Source: a virus. Taken from it: 41,071 bases of DNA. Location: IMG/VR virus record IMGVR_UViG_3300022204_000006, positions 1-41,071 of that record; one strand, written 5' to 3'. Both the position numbers and the translations under genes were made by a program. Shown piece by piece: positions 14,806 to 22,682 of this stretch; position 1 is the first letter of the stretch, and each line of letters begins with the position of its first letter. A model generated the notes under the pieces. That model searched no databases. It worked only from the letters and a program-made list of their open reading frames with translations, and had not been told where the DNA came from.

Positions 14806-15678
14806 TTAGGGGTCGCTGGTGGACCACTCCATTGGTGTTCGCTTCATTAGAAAATCGATATTGGCTTGGTCGATTGGTTCTAATTTGGAAATTCGTTTCA
14901 TTAATCGCTTGCCGTAGTCGGTTAGGTCTCCGCTTTGGTTTGAGTTGGCTTTAGTTGCACAACCGTTCAATTCCAATGTGTCTATAATTGATTTATATTC
15001 TGTATCGGTGAAGATTTTTGTTCTTTTAGGTGTCCAAGTGCGAGTGGACATAGGGAGGCCACTGGTTAGCCCACGTCCATAGACAATTAGCCTATCTAAA
15101 TCTACGCCTGGTACGCTGACTATTTTTTGAATTAATGGATGTTTGTCCATAGTTTCTTCTTTGATGGTTAGGGTAACACTGGCGTGTTGTTGGTGGCCGT
15201 GGCCGTTGTTGCTGGCAGCGGCTACGGTTTGATGGACTAAGTGCCGGTGCTGTAGCACCAGCAAACTATAGCCAACCACACCTACGATTGTACCAACAGT
15301 AAACGGTGTGTGCCAAGGCCATTCTAGCAATAATGTGGCGACGCCAGAAGATAGGAAGCCTCCTACCCCAAGCCCTAAAGCTTGGTCCCTGGTGGTAATG
15401 ACAGCAAACTCACGTTTGGTGATGTTGGCAGTAACTTGGGCGATTTTGCTGGTGTAGGGGCTATCTGCGTTGGGTTTAAGGTTGTTTGCTATACGCAGAT
15501 TATTACCGCCTCCATTTTGGGGGTCGTGGACTGTAAGCCAACGGGCTGGTGTTTCAATGGCAGACTGAAACAGTGACTTGCGACTGCGGCCACCTTGTTC
15601 GACTGCGGTAAGACGGTCGTCTATGTTGTCCAAGCGTTGGACTATTTGGTTAAGTAGGTTTTTTATTTCCTTGTCCAT
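14806..15678 (-). CDS. Membrane protein of plasmid-like module, unknown
   Basis: 290 aa. The N-terminus (residues 1-30) is a short coiled coil (LNQIVQRLDNIDDRLTAVEQ). Two hydrophobic segments lie at about 103-119 (LGLGVGGFLSSGVATLLL) and 127-143 (VGTIVGVVGYSLLVL). A His/Gly-rich stretch (NNGHGHQQHASV) leads into a soluble C-terminal half with charged helices. The stop of the upstream gene at 15679 abuts this start, so the two are translated together. No family is recognised; it could be a plasmid spread or partition-associated membrane factor. Confidence 0.55.
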   Translation of the reverse strand: MDKEIKNLLNQIVQRLDNIDDRLTAVEQGGRSRKSLFQSAIETPARWLTVHDPQNGGGNNLRIANNLKPNADSPYTSKIAQVTANITKREFAVITTRDQALGLGVGGFLSSGVATLLLEWPWHTPFTVGTIVGVVGYSLLVLQHRHLVHQTVAAASNNGHGHQQHASVTLTIKEETMDKHPLIQKIVSVPGVDLDRLIVYGRGLTSGLPMSTRTWTPKRTKIFTDTEYKSIIDTLELNGCATKANSNQSGDLTDYGKRLMKRISKLEPIDQANIDFLMKRTPMEWSTSDP

Positions 15679-16491
15679 TTAGTTTCCAATTGGATGGTAG
15701 GGTGTTTGGTTGACTTTCCAGCCTGAACCATTTTGTTTTGATATTTGACCGTCTGTTTCCAGTTCTTTGATGTAATTTCCAACAGTAGATTTTGAACGTC
15801 CAACGATTCCGCTTGCTTCGGATAAACTGGCGTTTGGGTGTTCGTCCAAATATTTTAGTAAAACGTCCATTGCTTGGGCTTTGGTGGACGATTGGACGGT
15901 TTTTGGTTGTGTATTTCCGTTTTGCTTGGCGGGTTGATTGGACGGTTCAGTTTGTTCAATATGGACGGGCAATTGTTTTGGTTGGACGGTTGACCGTTTT
16001 TCTTGGCGTTCAAGGCGCTTGGCTTCTTGCTCGGCTTCGGCGATGGCGACGGCATCGTCTGAAGAAACTATCTCGCCAAGGTAGACGACCAGCAAGGGCA
16101 AGGTGGCGGATAGGACGATGGCTTTGGCTAGGGCTAGACCGTCCACTTGGCTGAAGGTGGCGACTGTGACCAGTTGGCCGTTGATTTGGACGGCCATGGC
16201 GTGTAACAAGTTGGCAAAGGCACTAATACCTGCAAATAAGGCGATGCCTAACCAGAGTGTCCAGACTGGTCGCTTGGCTCTACGCCTCTGTTGGATGGCG
16301 TAGGCAAGGGCGGCTAACCCTGCGTCAACGGCTAGGGCGGCAAGCCAGCCGTTCCATTGTTCGCCTTCAAATTCGAGTGTACCGAATGCCCAAGCAACGT
16401 GCTTGAGGCTGGCGGCTAGGGCGAGGCCGTAGGCGAGCCATAAGACGGCGTGGGTGATGTTTTGTTTGGTGATGTTTTTTAGATTATCCAT
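15679..16491 (-). CDS. DUF2637-like membrane protein with C-terminal winged helix
   Basis: 270 aa. Four transmembrane segments (about residues 12-34, 47-66, 75-101 and 120-142) resemble the DUF2637/SpdB-type region of actinomycete plasmids: HAVLWLAYGLALAASL, then WLAALAVDAGLAALAYAI. A Gln/Pro-rich linker (150-205) connects to a winged helix at about 207-262: AMDVLLKYLDEHPNASLSEA, then SGIVGRSKSTVGNYIKELE and a wing ending WKVNQ. A DNA-binding domain tethered to four membrane helices is unusual and could couple plasmid DNA to the membrane. It is preceded by AAGGAAC. Confidence 0.65.
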   Translation of the reverse strand: MDNLKNITKQNITHAVLWLAYGLALAASLKHVAWAFGTLEFEGEQWNGWLAALAVDAGLAALAYAIQQRRRAKRPVWTLWLGIALFAGISAFANLLHAMAVQINGQLVTVATFSQVDGLALAKAIVLSATLPLLVVYLGEIVSSDDAVAIAEAEQEAKRLERQEKRSTVQPKQLPVHIEQTEPSNQPAKQNGNTQPKTVQSSTKAQAMDVLLKYLDEHPNASLSEASGIVGRSKSTVGNYIKELETDGQISKQNGSGWKVNQTPYHPIGN

Positions 16492-16510
16492 TGTTTAGTT
16501 GTTCCTTTCA

Positions 16511-17275
16511 TTAGAAAAAACTGGTTTGGACACAATTTGTTGTTACCGGCAACGCCAGATTGTGTCCATTTAGTTTTGGCATAGCGTTCCAAGTTCTACC
16601 TTGTAGCTCTCGGCCTGTGCGTTTTTTTTGGGTGCCACCCCATTGTTTGAAGAAGAACGGCACATTTGCCGTTGCACATTGGTTTTTAATGTCGATGACC
16701 CATTCCTTTAAGATAAGTCTTGAGCCTGTCCCAGATTCGCCACCCACTATGACCCAATGTATGTTGGTAAGGTTTAGGTTTGGGAGCGGGCCTAGTAGTG
16801 GCTCTAGGGATAGGAATTTGATATGGGCATTGGTTTGGCGTAAATGGTCAACTCTAAAGGTATAGTCAGCGTTTTCAACACTAACGCCCATCCACACGTT
16901 GACGGGCCAAACGAGTTGGCCTGCTAACTGGAGTAGCCGCTCGGAGCGTTTGGTTAGGATTTGGAATTGATGCCAGTGGGCCCGTTGCATTACCCCAAAT
17001 ACTTTTTTAATGAAAACTAAGGAAATGTCTTGGTGGAATAGGTCGCTCATTGAGTTAACAAATATATTTCTCGGCTTTTTCCACCGTAGAGGAATATCTA
17101 AGGCGTTTTGGTGCAGGGCAATATCAAAGGCGTTGGTGTATTTTTTTACTCCCATTGCTTTTAGGCGTTTTGACATACGTTCTGCATAGCAGTTTTTACA
17201 GCCTGGGCTTATTTTGGTGCAACCTGTGGTGGGATTCCACGTTGCATCTGTCCATTCTATTGTTGAATCAGCCAT
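16511..17275 (-). CDS. DUF5131 (phage Gp37/Gp68-like) protein
   Basis: 254 aa. The N-terminus [20 protein letters not shown] then CKNCYAERM is the signature of this family, with a Cys cluster resembling a radical-SAM or metal site. The motifs [12 protein letters not shown] and GGESG follow in the expected order. The family is common in phages and mobile elements and its reaction is not established. The last 20 residues are encoded by a 40-bp palindromic element (16528-16567), so the original C-terminus may have been altered by its insertion. AAAGGA precedes the ATG. Confidence 0.85.
   Translation of the reverse strand: MADSTIEWTDATWNPTTGCTKISPGCKNCYAERMSKRLKAMGVKKYTNAFDIALHQNALDIPLRWKKPRNIFVNSMSDLFHQDISLVFIKKVFGVMQRAHWHQFQILTKRSERLLQLAGQLVWPVNVWMGVSVENADYTFRVDHLRQTNAHIKFLSLEPLLGPLPNLNLTNIHWVIVGGESGTGSRLILKEWVIDIKNQCATANVPFFFKQWGGTQKKRTGRELQGRTWNAMPKLNGHNLALPVTTNCVQTSFF
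16528..16567. repeat. 40-bp palindromic element 1
   Basis: GGACACAAT / ATTGTGTCC arms with a 22-base centre containing TTACCGGCAA. It forms part of the C-terminal codons of the DUF5131 gene. Confidence 0.85.
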
Positions 17276-17562
17276 AATTTTTCCTTTGTTTTGGACACAA
17301 TTTGGGTGGCTGCGGCAGTTGTGATTGTGTCCAAAATTGTATCAATTATTAAATCGGCAAAGGCATCGGCACTATCAAAGGTTTCAATCTCTAGTGTTTT
17401 ATCGGTTAAATCAAACCATATATCTCTATTGATATGATTCTCAAACTCAGCCAACATTTTGTTTAATGGCTGTTGGATTCTGATATAGCCACCAAATTCT
17501 ATAGCCTCAAATTTGTAATAATCGTATTTCTTTACTAAATACTCTCTAGTTAGTGTTGTCAT
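17257..17562 (-). CDS. Small protein, unknown
   Basis: 101 aa from ATG 17562; ATG 17571 or a GTG inside the palindromic element upstream would add three to seven residues, and no ribosome site decides. The sequence is mixed alpha/beta with aromatic residues ([17 protein letters not shown]) and an acidic helix [17 protein letters not shown]. The C-terminal codons are built by the palindromic element 17293-17332. It overlaps the DUF5131 start by 19 bases. Confidence 0.5.
   Translation of the reverse strand: MTTLTREYLVKKYDYYKFEAIEFGGYIRIQQPLNKMLAEFENHINRDIWFDLTDKTLEIETFDSADAFADLIIDTILDTITTAAATQIVSKTKEKLWLIQQ
17293..17332. repeat. 40-bp palindromic element 2
   Basis: GGACACAAT / ATTGTGTCC with TGCGGCA in the centre. 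It is read in frame as the end of the 17257-17562 gene and lies just ahead of the DUF5131 ribosome site. Confidence 0.85.
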
Positions 17563-17577
17563 TATTATCATTTTCGT

Positions 17578-17617
17578 GGACACAATTTAGGTCACTGCGG
17601 CAGTTGAAATTGTGTCC
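17578..17617. repeat. 40-bp palindromic element 3
   Basis: The longest arms of the family, GGACACAATTT / AAATTGTGTCC (11 bp), with CACTGCGGCAGTTG in the centre. It lies between the SH3b gene stop and the next start. Confidence 0.88.
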
Positions 17618-17682
17618 ATTTCGAGACTGCCCCTTCTATTTAACAAAAAAAGGCTTTTGTCGACTAGATGGGTGTGTTCTAA

Positions 17683-18618
17683 TTATGGTAGCCATTGCCT
17701 TACACCACCATGCCGCGAACAAGTCCCTTTTCTATTTTTTGACTCACTGTATGTACCATCGTTGCAGATAGCTGTAGCTCCAGCAGGATGTTGTGCAGGA
17801 ACAGGCGTATTATAAACAACTGTGGTATTTGTTGGTAGTATTTGGGGTACAGGTGTATCGGTAGGTAATACGGGCGTTGGTGGTATATCGCTTATTGTAG
17901 GTATATCAGTATCTACTATATTAGTTTCTACTACGAAATTTGCTACCCATGCAGTGTTGCCTTCAAGTGTTTCAACTTGATACCAATCTTCATATTGCCC
18001 AACAATTTTTAGGCTATCACCTTGTGATAATGTACTGGCAATGTTATAGTTGGTGCCGGGGCCTTGTCGCAAGTTTACATTACCGTTGTTGGCTGTAACC
18101 ATATTCTCATTTTTAGCTATCGTTGTGGACGGTCCTTCATCTTCTGCACTTGTAGTAATTGGAATATTTTGAATATTGGTATCATCTACATTGCTACTAA
18201 CTTCTCTAGCATAGACCCACATTGGTACATTTTCATCATCTTTTAGTAGTATTTGATACCAAGTATTATCCTTATTTCGTCCTATAATTTCATATTTTAC
18301 ATTTGGTTTTATTAACGATTTATTAGAAGTTATTATGGATGGTATGTCATAAACAACTGTCATCGATTCTGATGAAACGTAATACTCACTACTTGGTGTA
18401 GAAGTAGGTTTAGGTGTACCTGTGGGAGTAGGAGTATATCTACGTATACTGATAGATTTAGGTGTCTCAGTAGAAAATTGAACAATTTTAGTAGTAGCTC
18501 TTGGCGTAATTGATTTTTGAACATCATTTGTTTCATTTGGTGAAAGGACACTGCAAATCCAACCAATTAATAAAATAAATCCAATTAATATTGCTCTTGT
18601 TTTTGTTTTATTCTTCAT
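17683..18618 (-). CDS. Secreted or anchored SH3b protein with DUF3761 tail
   Basis: 311 aa. Residues 8-26 form a signal peptide or anchor (RAILIGFILLIGWICSVL). A Thr/Pro-rich spacer (YTPTPTGTPKPTSTPSS) follows. Two SH3b-like domains occur at about 82-145 and 172-232, the second with GNVNLRQGPGTNYNIASTL. A second Pro/Thr linker (PPTPVLPTDTPVPQ) leads to a C-terminal DUF3761 motif, GATAICNDGTYSESKNRKG followed by CSRHGGVRQWL. PT-rich linkers of this style are common in Anaerolineae secreted proteins. It may bind the cell wall or alter the surface of the lysogen. Confidence 0.85.
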   Translation of the reverse strand: MKNKTKTRAILIGFILLIGWICSVLSPNETNDVQKSITPRATTKIVQFSTETPKSISIRRYTPTPTGTPKPTSTPSSEYYVSSESMTVVYDIPSIITSNKSLIKPNVKYEIIGRNKDNTWYQILLKDDENVPMWVYAREVSSNVDDTNIQNIPITTSAEDEGPSTTIAKNENMVTANNGNVNLRQGPGTNYNIASTLSQGDSLKIVGQYEDWYQVETLEGNTAWVANFVVETNIVDTDIPTISDIPPTPVLPTDTPVPQILPTNTTVVYNTPVPAQHPAGATAICNDGTYSESKNRKGTCSRHGGVRQWLP

Positions 18619-18689
18619 TACAATAGGTCTCCATTTAGATCACAATGTTAGTGTTTTGATTATGGCCGTTAATATGGATAAGCGGTCAT

Positions 18690-18935
18690 TTATTTTTGGC
18701 AGCTACACCGACCATCACCGCAAAGGCCAGGGCAATTAGGGCCATACTCTCCCAAACATTCAGCACATAAGCCGGTATCCCAACAAAGCTTGCAATTTAC
18801 ATCATCTGGTGCTATATCCCTTGGGTGGGGTTTGCCATTGTATGGCCCCCACCCATCAGCGGTTTTTGTCCATAAATTAAGGTATTTATCATTTATTACA
18901 GGCGGTTGAAATTCGGATGGCACTTTTCCAAACAT
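18690..18935 (-). CDS. Cys-rich small zinc protein
   Basis: 81 aa from ATG 18935, chosen because GGAG lies six bases upstream; a Met 12 codons earlier lacks a site. The C-terminal half carries nine Cys in CKLCWDTGLCAECLG, CPGLCGDGRCSC, a probable double zinc knuckle. The N-terminus is hydrophilic. It resembles small zinc-ribbon proteins of mobile elements; the function is unknown. Confidence 0.65.
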   Translation of the reverse strand: MFGKVPSEFQPPVINDKYLNLWTKTADGWGPYNGKPHPRDIAPDDVNCKLCWDTGLCAECLGEYGPNCPGLCGDGRCSCQK

Positions 18936-19079
18936 TGTTTTCTCCGTTATTTTAAAAAGGTGATTTGGCATTATTTGCCATGGGTCTAAAAAAAATCACT
19001 GGCCTGCCTGCCAAAAGGTTTGTTTTTGGCGATTCGCAGAGTTGGTTTAAATTTATAATACGTATTAATAACCTCTCCC
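18936..19079. promoter_or_regulatory. Intergenic region with operator-like half site
   Basis: This 144-bp gap contains GGTTTAAATTTATAA (19044-19058), a degenerate iteron-type operator, followed by the palindrome TAATACGTATTA (19057-19068). On the minus strand the AT-rich block could hold a promoter for the Cys-rich gene, but no good -35 is visible. Confidence 0.35.
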
Positions 19080-19487
19080 TTAACCCTCATTAGGCCATAC
19101 TTCTATAATCTCGGATACATTTGTTTTGATGTTTAGCCTTTCAATCATAAAATTTGTAGGTTTATCACAACTAGGACAAACATCAGGGTTTTCCACCCAA
19201 TCTTTAGCTTGGGTTTCATTAATCTCTGCGGTTATTTGACAATTTGAACACCACGCAAAATAAATATACGGTCGCCAATCCTCGTCTACAATCTCGCCTG
19301 GCTCTGCGGGGGCGGGTACGAAGGTGGTCATTGCTATCTTGTCTGGCATCTCATCAGCTTCTAAAATGATAAGACCCTGTTGCTGTAGCCAAGTAGCTGC
19401 AGCTAGGATGTGAGCCTGTTCACCAGTCAATGTTACCGTGATGGTGGGCGGCTGGATGATTGGCTGACCGTGACCATTATCGCTCAT
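19080..19487 (-). CDS. Zinc-ribbon protein, unknown
   Basis: 135 aa. Residues 16-45 read as an alpha/beta segment (TVTLTGEQAHILAAATWL). A zinc ribbon with CSNC (about 80-83) and CPSC (about 104-107) follows, then a beta tail. The start overlaps the HAD-like gene stop as ATGA, implying translational coupling. Confidence 0.6.
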   Translation of the reverse strand: MSDNGHGQPIIQPPTITVTLTGEQAHILAAATWLQQQGLIILEADEMPDKIAMTTFVPAPAEPGEIVDEDWRPYIYFAWCSNCQITAEINETQAKDWVENPDVCPSCDKPTNFMIERLNIKTNVSEIIEVWPNEG

Positions 19488-20464
19488 TTGTTCTTTCTCC
19501 TAAATTCTTCTGCCTGTTCAAGTGTGGCCTGTGCTTCATCATAGCTGAGGCCGTAAGCTTCTCTTAGTTCAATAGTAAGCGTGACTTGGATATTTTGGTT
19601 TTTAGTCCAACACAATGCTTTGGCGTGAGCCTCTGCGGATTCGTATTTGAGCCAGTGGCGGTTGATAGCTAGGTCATAGATTTGGTTGTATAATCCTCGA
19701 TGGGCAATCTGGTCGCCCTGCTCAATTGTAAAATCTATTATGTCCTCATCATCGTCCGCTCGTTGGAATACTATCGGCCCAGTTTCTATCCACCTTAAAA
19801 ACTGTTCTTTGACTACAGCCTCAAATCTGGCTAGTGTACCAAATATATCTAGTCCGATTCTTTCTTCATCTTCTAACCAACCGTAAACGAAACTACTACG
19901 GTATTTAAATGTAACCACGTCCTTGAAAGTGAAGAAAAATTCCTCATCTTCTACATATTGACAGTTGGCAGCATCAGCAGCTTCTTCAATATCTTCAAGG
20001 TGGCCGATTACTAAGGTATACTCTGGCTTGGCTTTAGCATCGGCTATGGCTTGGTGGAGCATACCTGGTGCGGGTAAATACCATTGGTGTGACCAGCTTG
20101 GGTTATTCTCTACCTCTGGCGGCGTTGGGGACCATGAGCCTTTCCTTGAAAGGTGGGCGTGGCATAGATATAAAGCTGGTGCATAGCATAAATCATTAAT
20201 CATAGTGGCTACGGCCTCAGCTCGGGCTGTGGCCTGCTCCACACTCGGATATTTCTCTGGCTCGCCGAAGTTGCCGCTTTTTAGCCAGTAGTGAAGCCCT
20301 GCTCCGGTGTTGCTAATAATAGCAAGTTTTGGTTGCTTGTTGCTGGTGGCTAGGGAGCGGAAGAAGTTGGCTCGGCCTGCACTTAGAACTAGGTCGTTTT
20401 TCCAGTGAATGCTACCTAGTAGGCTATTTAGATTGAAGATGATTAGGTCGGCGTTTAGTTTCAT
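19484..20464 (-). CDS. HAD-like protein with altered catalytic motif
   Basis: 326 aa. The first 160 residues follow a HAD phosphatase layout: strand plus motif I LIIFNLNSLL, where both catalytic Asp of DxD are Asn; motif II LAIISNTG; and a late VIGHLEDIEEAADAANC strand-helix resembling motif IV without its usual Asp pair. The second half (about 170-326) is helical and unrecognised, with an acidic stretch RADDDEDIIDF. Loss of the nucleophile suggests a binding rather than phosphatase role. The start overlaps the upstream small gene by 41 bases. Confidence 0.55.
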   Translation of the reverse strand: MKLNADLIIFNLNSLLGSIHWKNDLVLSAGRANFFRSLATSNKQPKLAIISNTGAGLHYWLKSGNFGEPEKYPSVEQATARAEAVATMINDLCYAPALYLCHAHLSRKGSWSPTPPEVENNPSWSHQWYLPAPGMLHQAIADAKAKPEYTLVIGHLEDIEEAADAANCQYVEDEEFFFTFKDVVTFKYRSSFVYGWLEDEERIGLDIFGTLARFEAVVKEQFLRWIETGPIVFQRADDDEDIIDFTIEQGDQIAHRGLYNQIYDLAINRHWLKYESAEAHAKALCWTKNQNIQVTLTIELREAYGLSYDEAQATLEQAEEFRRKNK

Positions 20465-20675
20465 TTTTCTTGATTAGTTTGCCTCGTTCTAAACGAACTG
20501 CCTTGGCAATGGTTAGTAGTGCTATCTCAGGGTCGCAGTTAACCAGGCTAACCAATTGGGTTGCTAGTGGTTGTTGTTTAACCTGTTTTGATACGTCAAC
20601 AGCGTTTTTAATTAGTATGTCTGTTGCTATTGGTAGATATTGTTTGATGAGTTGTTCTTCTTGCTTATAGGTCAT
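20424..20675 (-). CDS. Small helical protein, unknown
   Basis: 83 aa. The ATG overlaps the integrase stop as ATGA. The sequence is helical (QLIKQYLPIATDILIKNA) with a basic C-terminus (KKNETKRRPNHLQSK). It could be an accessory of the integrase by position only. The gene overlaps the next start by 41 bases. Confidence 0.55.
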   Translation of the reverse strand: MTYKQEEQLIKQYLPIATDILIKNAVDVSKQVKQQPLATQLVSLVNCDPEIALLTIAKAVRLERGKLIKKNETKRRPNHLQSK

Positions 20676-21769
20676 TTGTGTTGGTTTAACCTTCTAGTAT
20701 AAGGAATATGGATGCTTTGGGCCGCTCGGCGGGCGGCTTCGGCTGGCCTGCGGTCGTAGCGGGCGGTAGTTTGGATATTTTTGTGGCCTGCCAATTTAGC
20801 AACGATACTAATATCGTGTTGGTCGAGCAGGCTACTAATATAAGTTCGGCGGCAATCGTGGGGGGTAACGGGTTCAAGGCGGGCTTGTAATGCCCTTCTA
20901 TATAAGATGTCGTATACCCCTTGTGATGTGAGCCTGGTTAGTTTTATGTTTCCGCTTTTGTCTATCCGAATAAAAACGGCTTGGTAGTTGTTAATGGCTA
21001 TTAATTCATTCCGAAGCTGAAGCCAGTCGGCTAGGGCGGCATAAGCTCCACCCTCAACGGGTATTTCTCGCTTTTTATGGCCTTTGCCTTGGATAACAAG
21101 CAAGTGGTTGCCTTTGGTTAGGTTTTTTAAGTCAAGGGCAACTAATTCGGCTCGGCGGAGGCCACAGCCGATAAGCAAGGCAAAAATGGCAGCGTCTCTG
21201 GTGCCTTGGGGGCGGGAGTCGCTGGCACAAACATCAAACAAGTTGACTATTTCGCCAATAGATAAAGCACGGCCAGTTAGAAAGCTATTGCCTTTAACGC
21301 TTCTAACATCGGTTAGGCGGTGGTACTGGTCTGTATTTAATAATTCAAATCGCCAATATTCCTGCAATATGCCACGCAGTGCCGCTAACATTTTGTTGGC
21401 GGTGGCGGGGGCATATCGCTCGGTCAACGTTGCCTTGATGTAGCTCACTTCATGGCGTTGTAAGGTGTGCCAAGGAAATGTAGCTGGCTCGGCCACTTGG
21501 TTGCCGTTGCGGTCGAGGACACAATCGCAATGTACCTGGTCACTTGTTTTGTGTCCATTTCTAAGGCAAATAATCAGACCCGCCACCCTAGCCAATGCTC
21601 CTTCGATGGTTCGTCTTGAACCTGGTGCAAGGCTATCAAGGTATGTTTTTACTGGCGAAATTTCAAAAAAAACAGCCCCAAAAGATGATTTTAACTTTTG
21701 AGAATATACATTCTCATTACTTATTTCACCATCGGGTTTGTTTTTATCTGAGTTTTGATTATAATACAT
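20672..21769 (-). CDS. Full-length tyrosine integrase/recombinase
   Basis: 365 aa. The core-binding domain spans about residues 35-150 and the catalytic domain 165-345. The catalytic residues are Arg205 (GCGLRRAEL), Lys in GKGHKKREI (229-233), His304 and Arg307 (TPHDCRRTY), His329 (AGHKN) and Tyr338 (TARYDRR). It is expected to integrate or resolve the element. AAGGA lies six bases before the ATG. A 40-bp palindromic element (21517-21556) forms codons about 71-84, in frame. It follows a ribbon-helix-helix gene under a perfect promoter. Confidence 0.93.
   Translation of the reverse strand: MYYNQNSDKNKPDGEISNENVYSQKLKSSFGAVFFEISPVKTYLDSLAPGSRRTIEGALARVAGLIICLRNGHKTSDQVHCDCVLDRNGNQVAEPATFPWHTLQRHEVSYIKATLTERYAPATANKMLAALRGILQEYWRFELLNTDQYHRLTDVRSVKGNSFLTGRALSIGEIVNLFDVCASDSRPQGTRDAAIFALLIGCGLRRAELVALDLKNLTKGNHLLVIQGKGHKKREIPVEGGAYAALADWLQLRNELIAINNYQAVFIRIDKSGNIKLTRLTSQGVYDILYRRALQARLEPVTPHDCRRTYISSLLDQHDISIVAKLAGHKNIQTTARYDRRPAEAARRAAQSIHIPYTRRLNQHK
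21517..21556. repeat. 40-bp palindromic element 4, inside the integrase gene
   Basis: GGACACAAT / TTTTGTGTCC, 40 bases, fully inside the integrase reading frame and kept open. It shows that the element can insert in or evolve inside coding sequence. Confidence 0.8.
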
Positions 21770-21794
21770 ATATAGTCCTTAGTGACTGTGATTT

Positions 21795-21838
21795 GCTCAA
21801 CCGCTCGGCCTGTCAAAACTGAGGCGGTTGGGCATTTT
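21795..21838 (+). terminator. Hairpin with T tract between RHH and integrase genes
   Basis: Stem GCTCAACCGC / GCGGTTGGGC with a 19-base loop, then ATTTTTT on the plus strand. No plus-strand gene lies before it, so it may stop antisense transcripts or act as a structured spacer in the minus-strand message. Confidence 0.5.
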
Positions 21839-21841
21839 TTA

Positions 21842-22036
21842 TTACTCATTTTGTTTATTAAAACGGTCTACAATTTCTTTCCAATTTCTCATAACTAATT
21901 CATTGGGGCCGTCTAGCCAATCTAATGAGGTCATTGTTATCATATCCGTTAACGTAATGCTCATGTCCTTGCATTTTCTTTTTAACGCATAAAATAATTC
22001 ATCTGGGATATCTGCCCGTAGGGTTTTCTTTGCCAT
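21842..22036 (-). CDS. Ribbon-helix-helix regulator
   Basis: 64 aa with AGGAGG four bases upstream of ATG. The N-terminal strand TLRADIPDELFYALKRKC and the second helix ITLTDMITMTSLDWL fit an Arc/CopG/ParG-type dimer. It is the first gene behind the consensus promoter at 22085-22113 and lies upstream of the integrase, so it probably represses its own operon. It is also a candidate for binding one of the dispersed repeats. Confidence 0.75.
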   Translation of the reverse strand: MAKKTLRADIPDELFYALKRKCKDMSITLTDMITMTSLDWLDGPNELVMRNWKEIVDRFNKQNE

Positions 22037-22084
22037 GCATCCTCCTACTTACACACAGACTTAAACAGCAGTAATAATGCGGTC

Positions 22085-22113
22085 ATTATAGAGTTAATCT
22101 TAATCTGTGTCAA
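22085..22113 (-). promoter_or_regulatory. Consensus sigma70 promoter for RHH-integrase operon
   Basis: Read on the minus strand: TTGACA, 17 bases, TATAAT, a full match to both hexamers. The start point is expected near 22078, about 40 bases before the regulator ATG. The repeat at 22142-22166 lies 28 bases upstream of the -35. Confidence 0.88.
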
Positions 22114-22141
22114 ATAGTGATATTCAAATATGAAAATGTTT

Positions 22142-22166
22142 CCACTGTAGAAAAGAACCACTGTAA
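22142..22166. repeat. 25-bp dispersed repeat, copy B
   Basis: Two direct CCACTGT units around AAAAGAA; 23 of 25 bases match 9999-10023. It lies just upstream of the integrase-operon promoter, in a good place for an activator or repressor site. Confidence 0.6.
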
Positions 22167-22179
22167 AAACTTGTTGATT

Positions 22180-22581
22180 TTAGTCAAAACCAGGCAACGG
22201 TTTTTGAATAGCTTTTATATTATAGAGTACCATATCCAAATTTTGCATAGCATCACGATGCTTTTCTTTGATTTGTTTTAATCCTTCTTGAATTTCTTCC
22301 CATTCGTTCCATCGTTCTATTCTGGCTCTGGCCTCAGCGATGTTGGTGGGGTCTTTGCCGATATGCTCCAAACGTTTGCCACCAGCTTGGCGGTAAGGAC
22401 TGTCTTGGTGATGTACTAGCCTTAGAATGGTTTCCTCGGTATCTTTCCAATTTTCGGTGGCGTGGGCCATGCCTGCTTCTTCTAGTTGGTTGGCTTGATA
22501 TAGTAGCTCGGCGGTGCGGGCCCCTAGGTCGGCAAAGGCATCGCGGATTTTTTCTAGTAATTCGTTTGGTTTTTTATTCAT
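22180..22581 (-). CDS. Coiled-coil protein, unknown
   Basis: 133 aa, nearly all helical, rich in Glu, Lys and Arg, with two predicted coiled coils (residues 5-35 and 85-120). The ribosome site is AAGGAG. It lies between the ParB-fusion gene and the integrase promoter. No known motif; it could be a structural partner of the ParB-like protein. Confidence 0.55.
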   Translation of the reverse strand: MNKKPNELLEKIRDAFADLGARTAELLYQANQLEEAGMAHATENWKDTEETILRLVHHQDSPYRQAGGKRLEHIGKDPTNIAEARARIERWNEWEEIQEGLKQIKEKHRDAMQNLDMVLYNIKAIQKPLPGFD

Positions 22582-22629
22582 TGACTTAGTCTCCTTCAGT
22601 ATATCTTATTCTTCTTCAGTTAGTTTTTT

Positions 22630-22669
22630 GGACACAATTACGGTTACTGCGGCAACCATAATCGTGTCC
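22630..22669. repeat. 40-bp palindromic element 5
   Basis: Read on the minus strand it can pair along almost its full length: GGACACGATTATGGTT with AACCGTAATTGTGTCC, using two G-T pairs, around GCCGCAGT. It is therefore the best case for an RNA hairpin in the family. It lies between two minus-strand genes. Confidence 0.85.
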
Positions 22670-22682
22670 TTTTTTGATTTAT

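Noticed and set aside
15792-16303. Plus-strand frames inside the DUF2637-like gene
   Set aside because: Antisense shadows of a gene with clear membrane segments and a winged helix.
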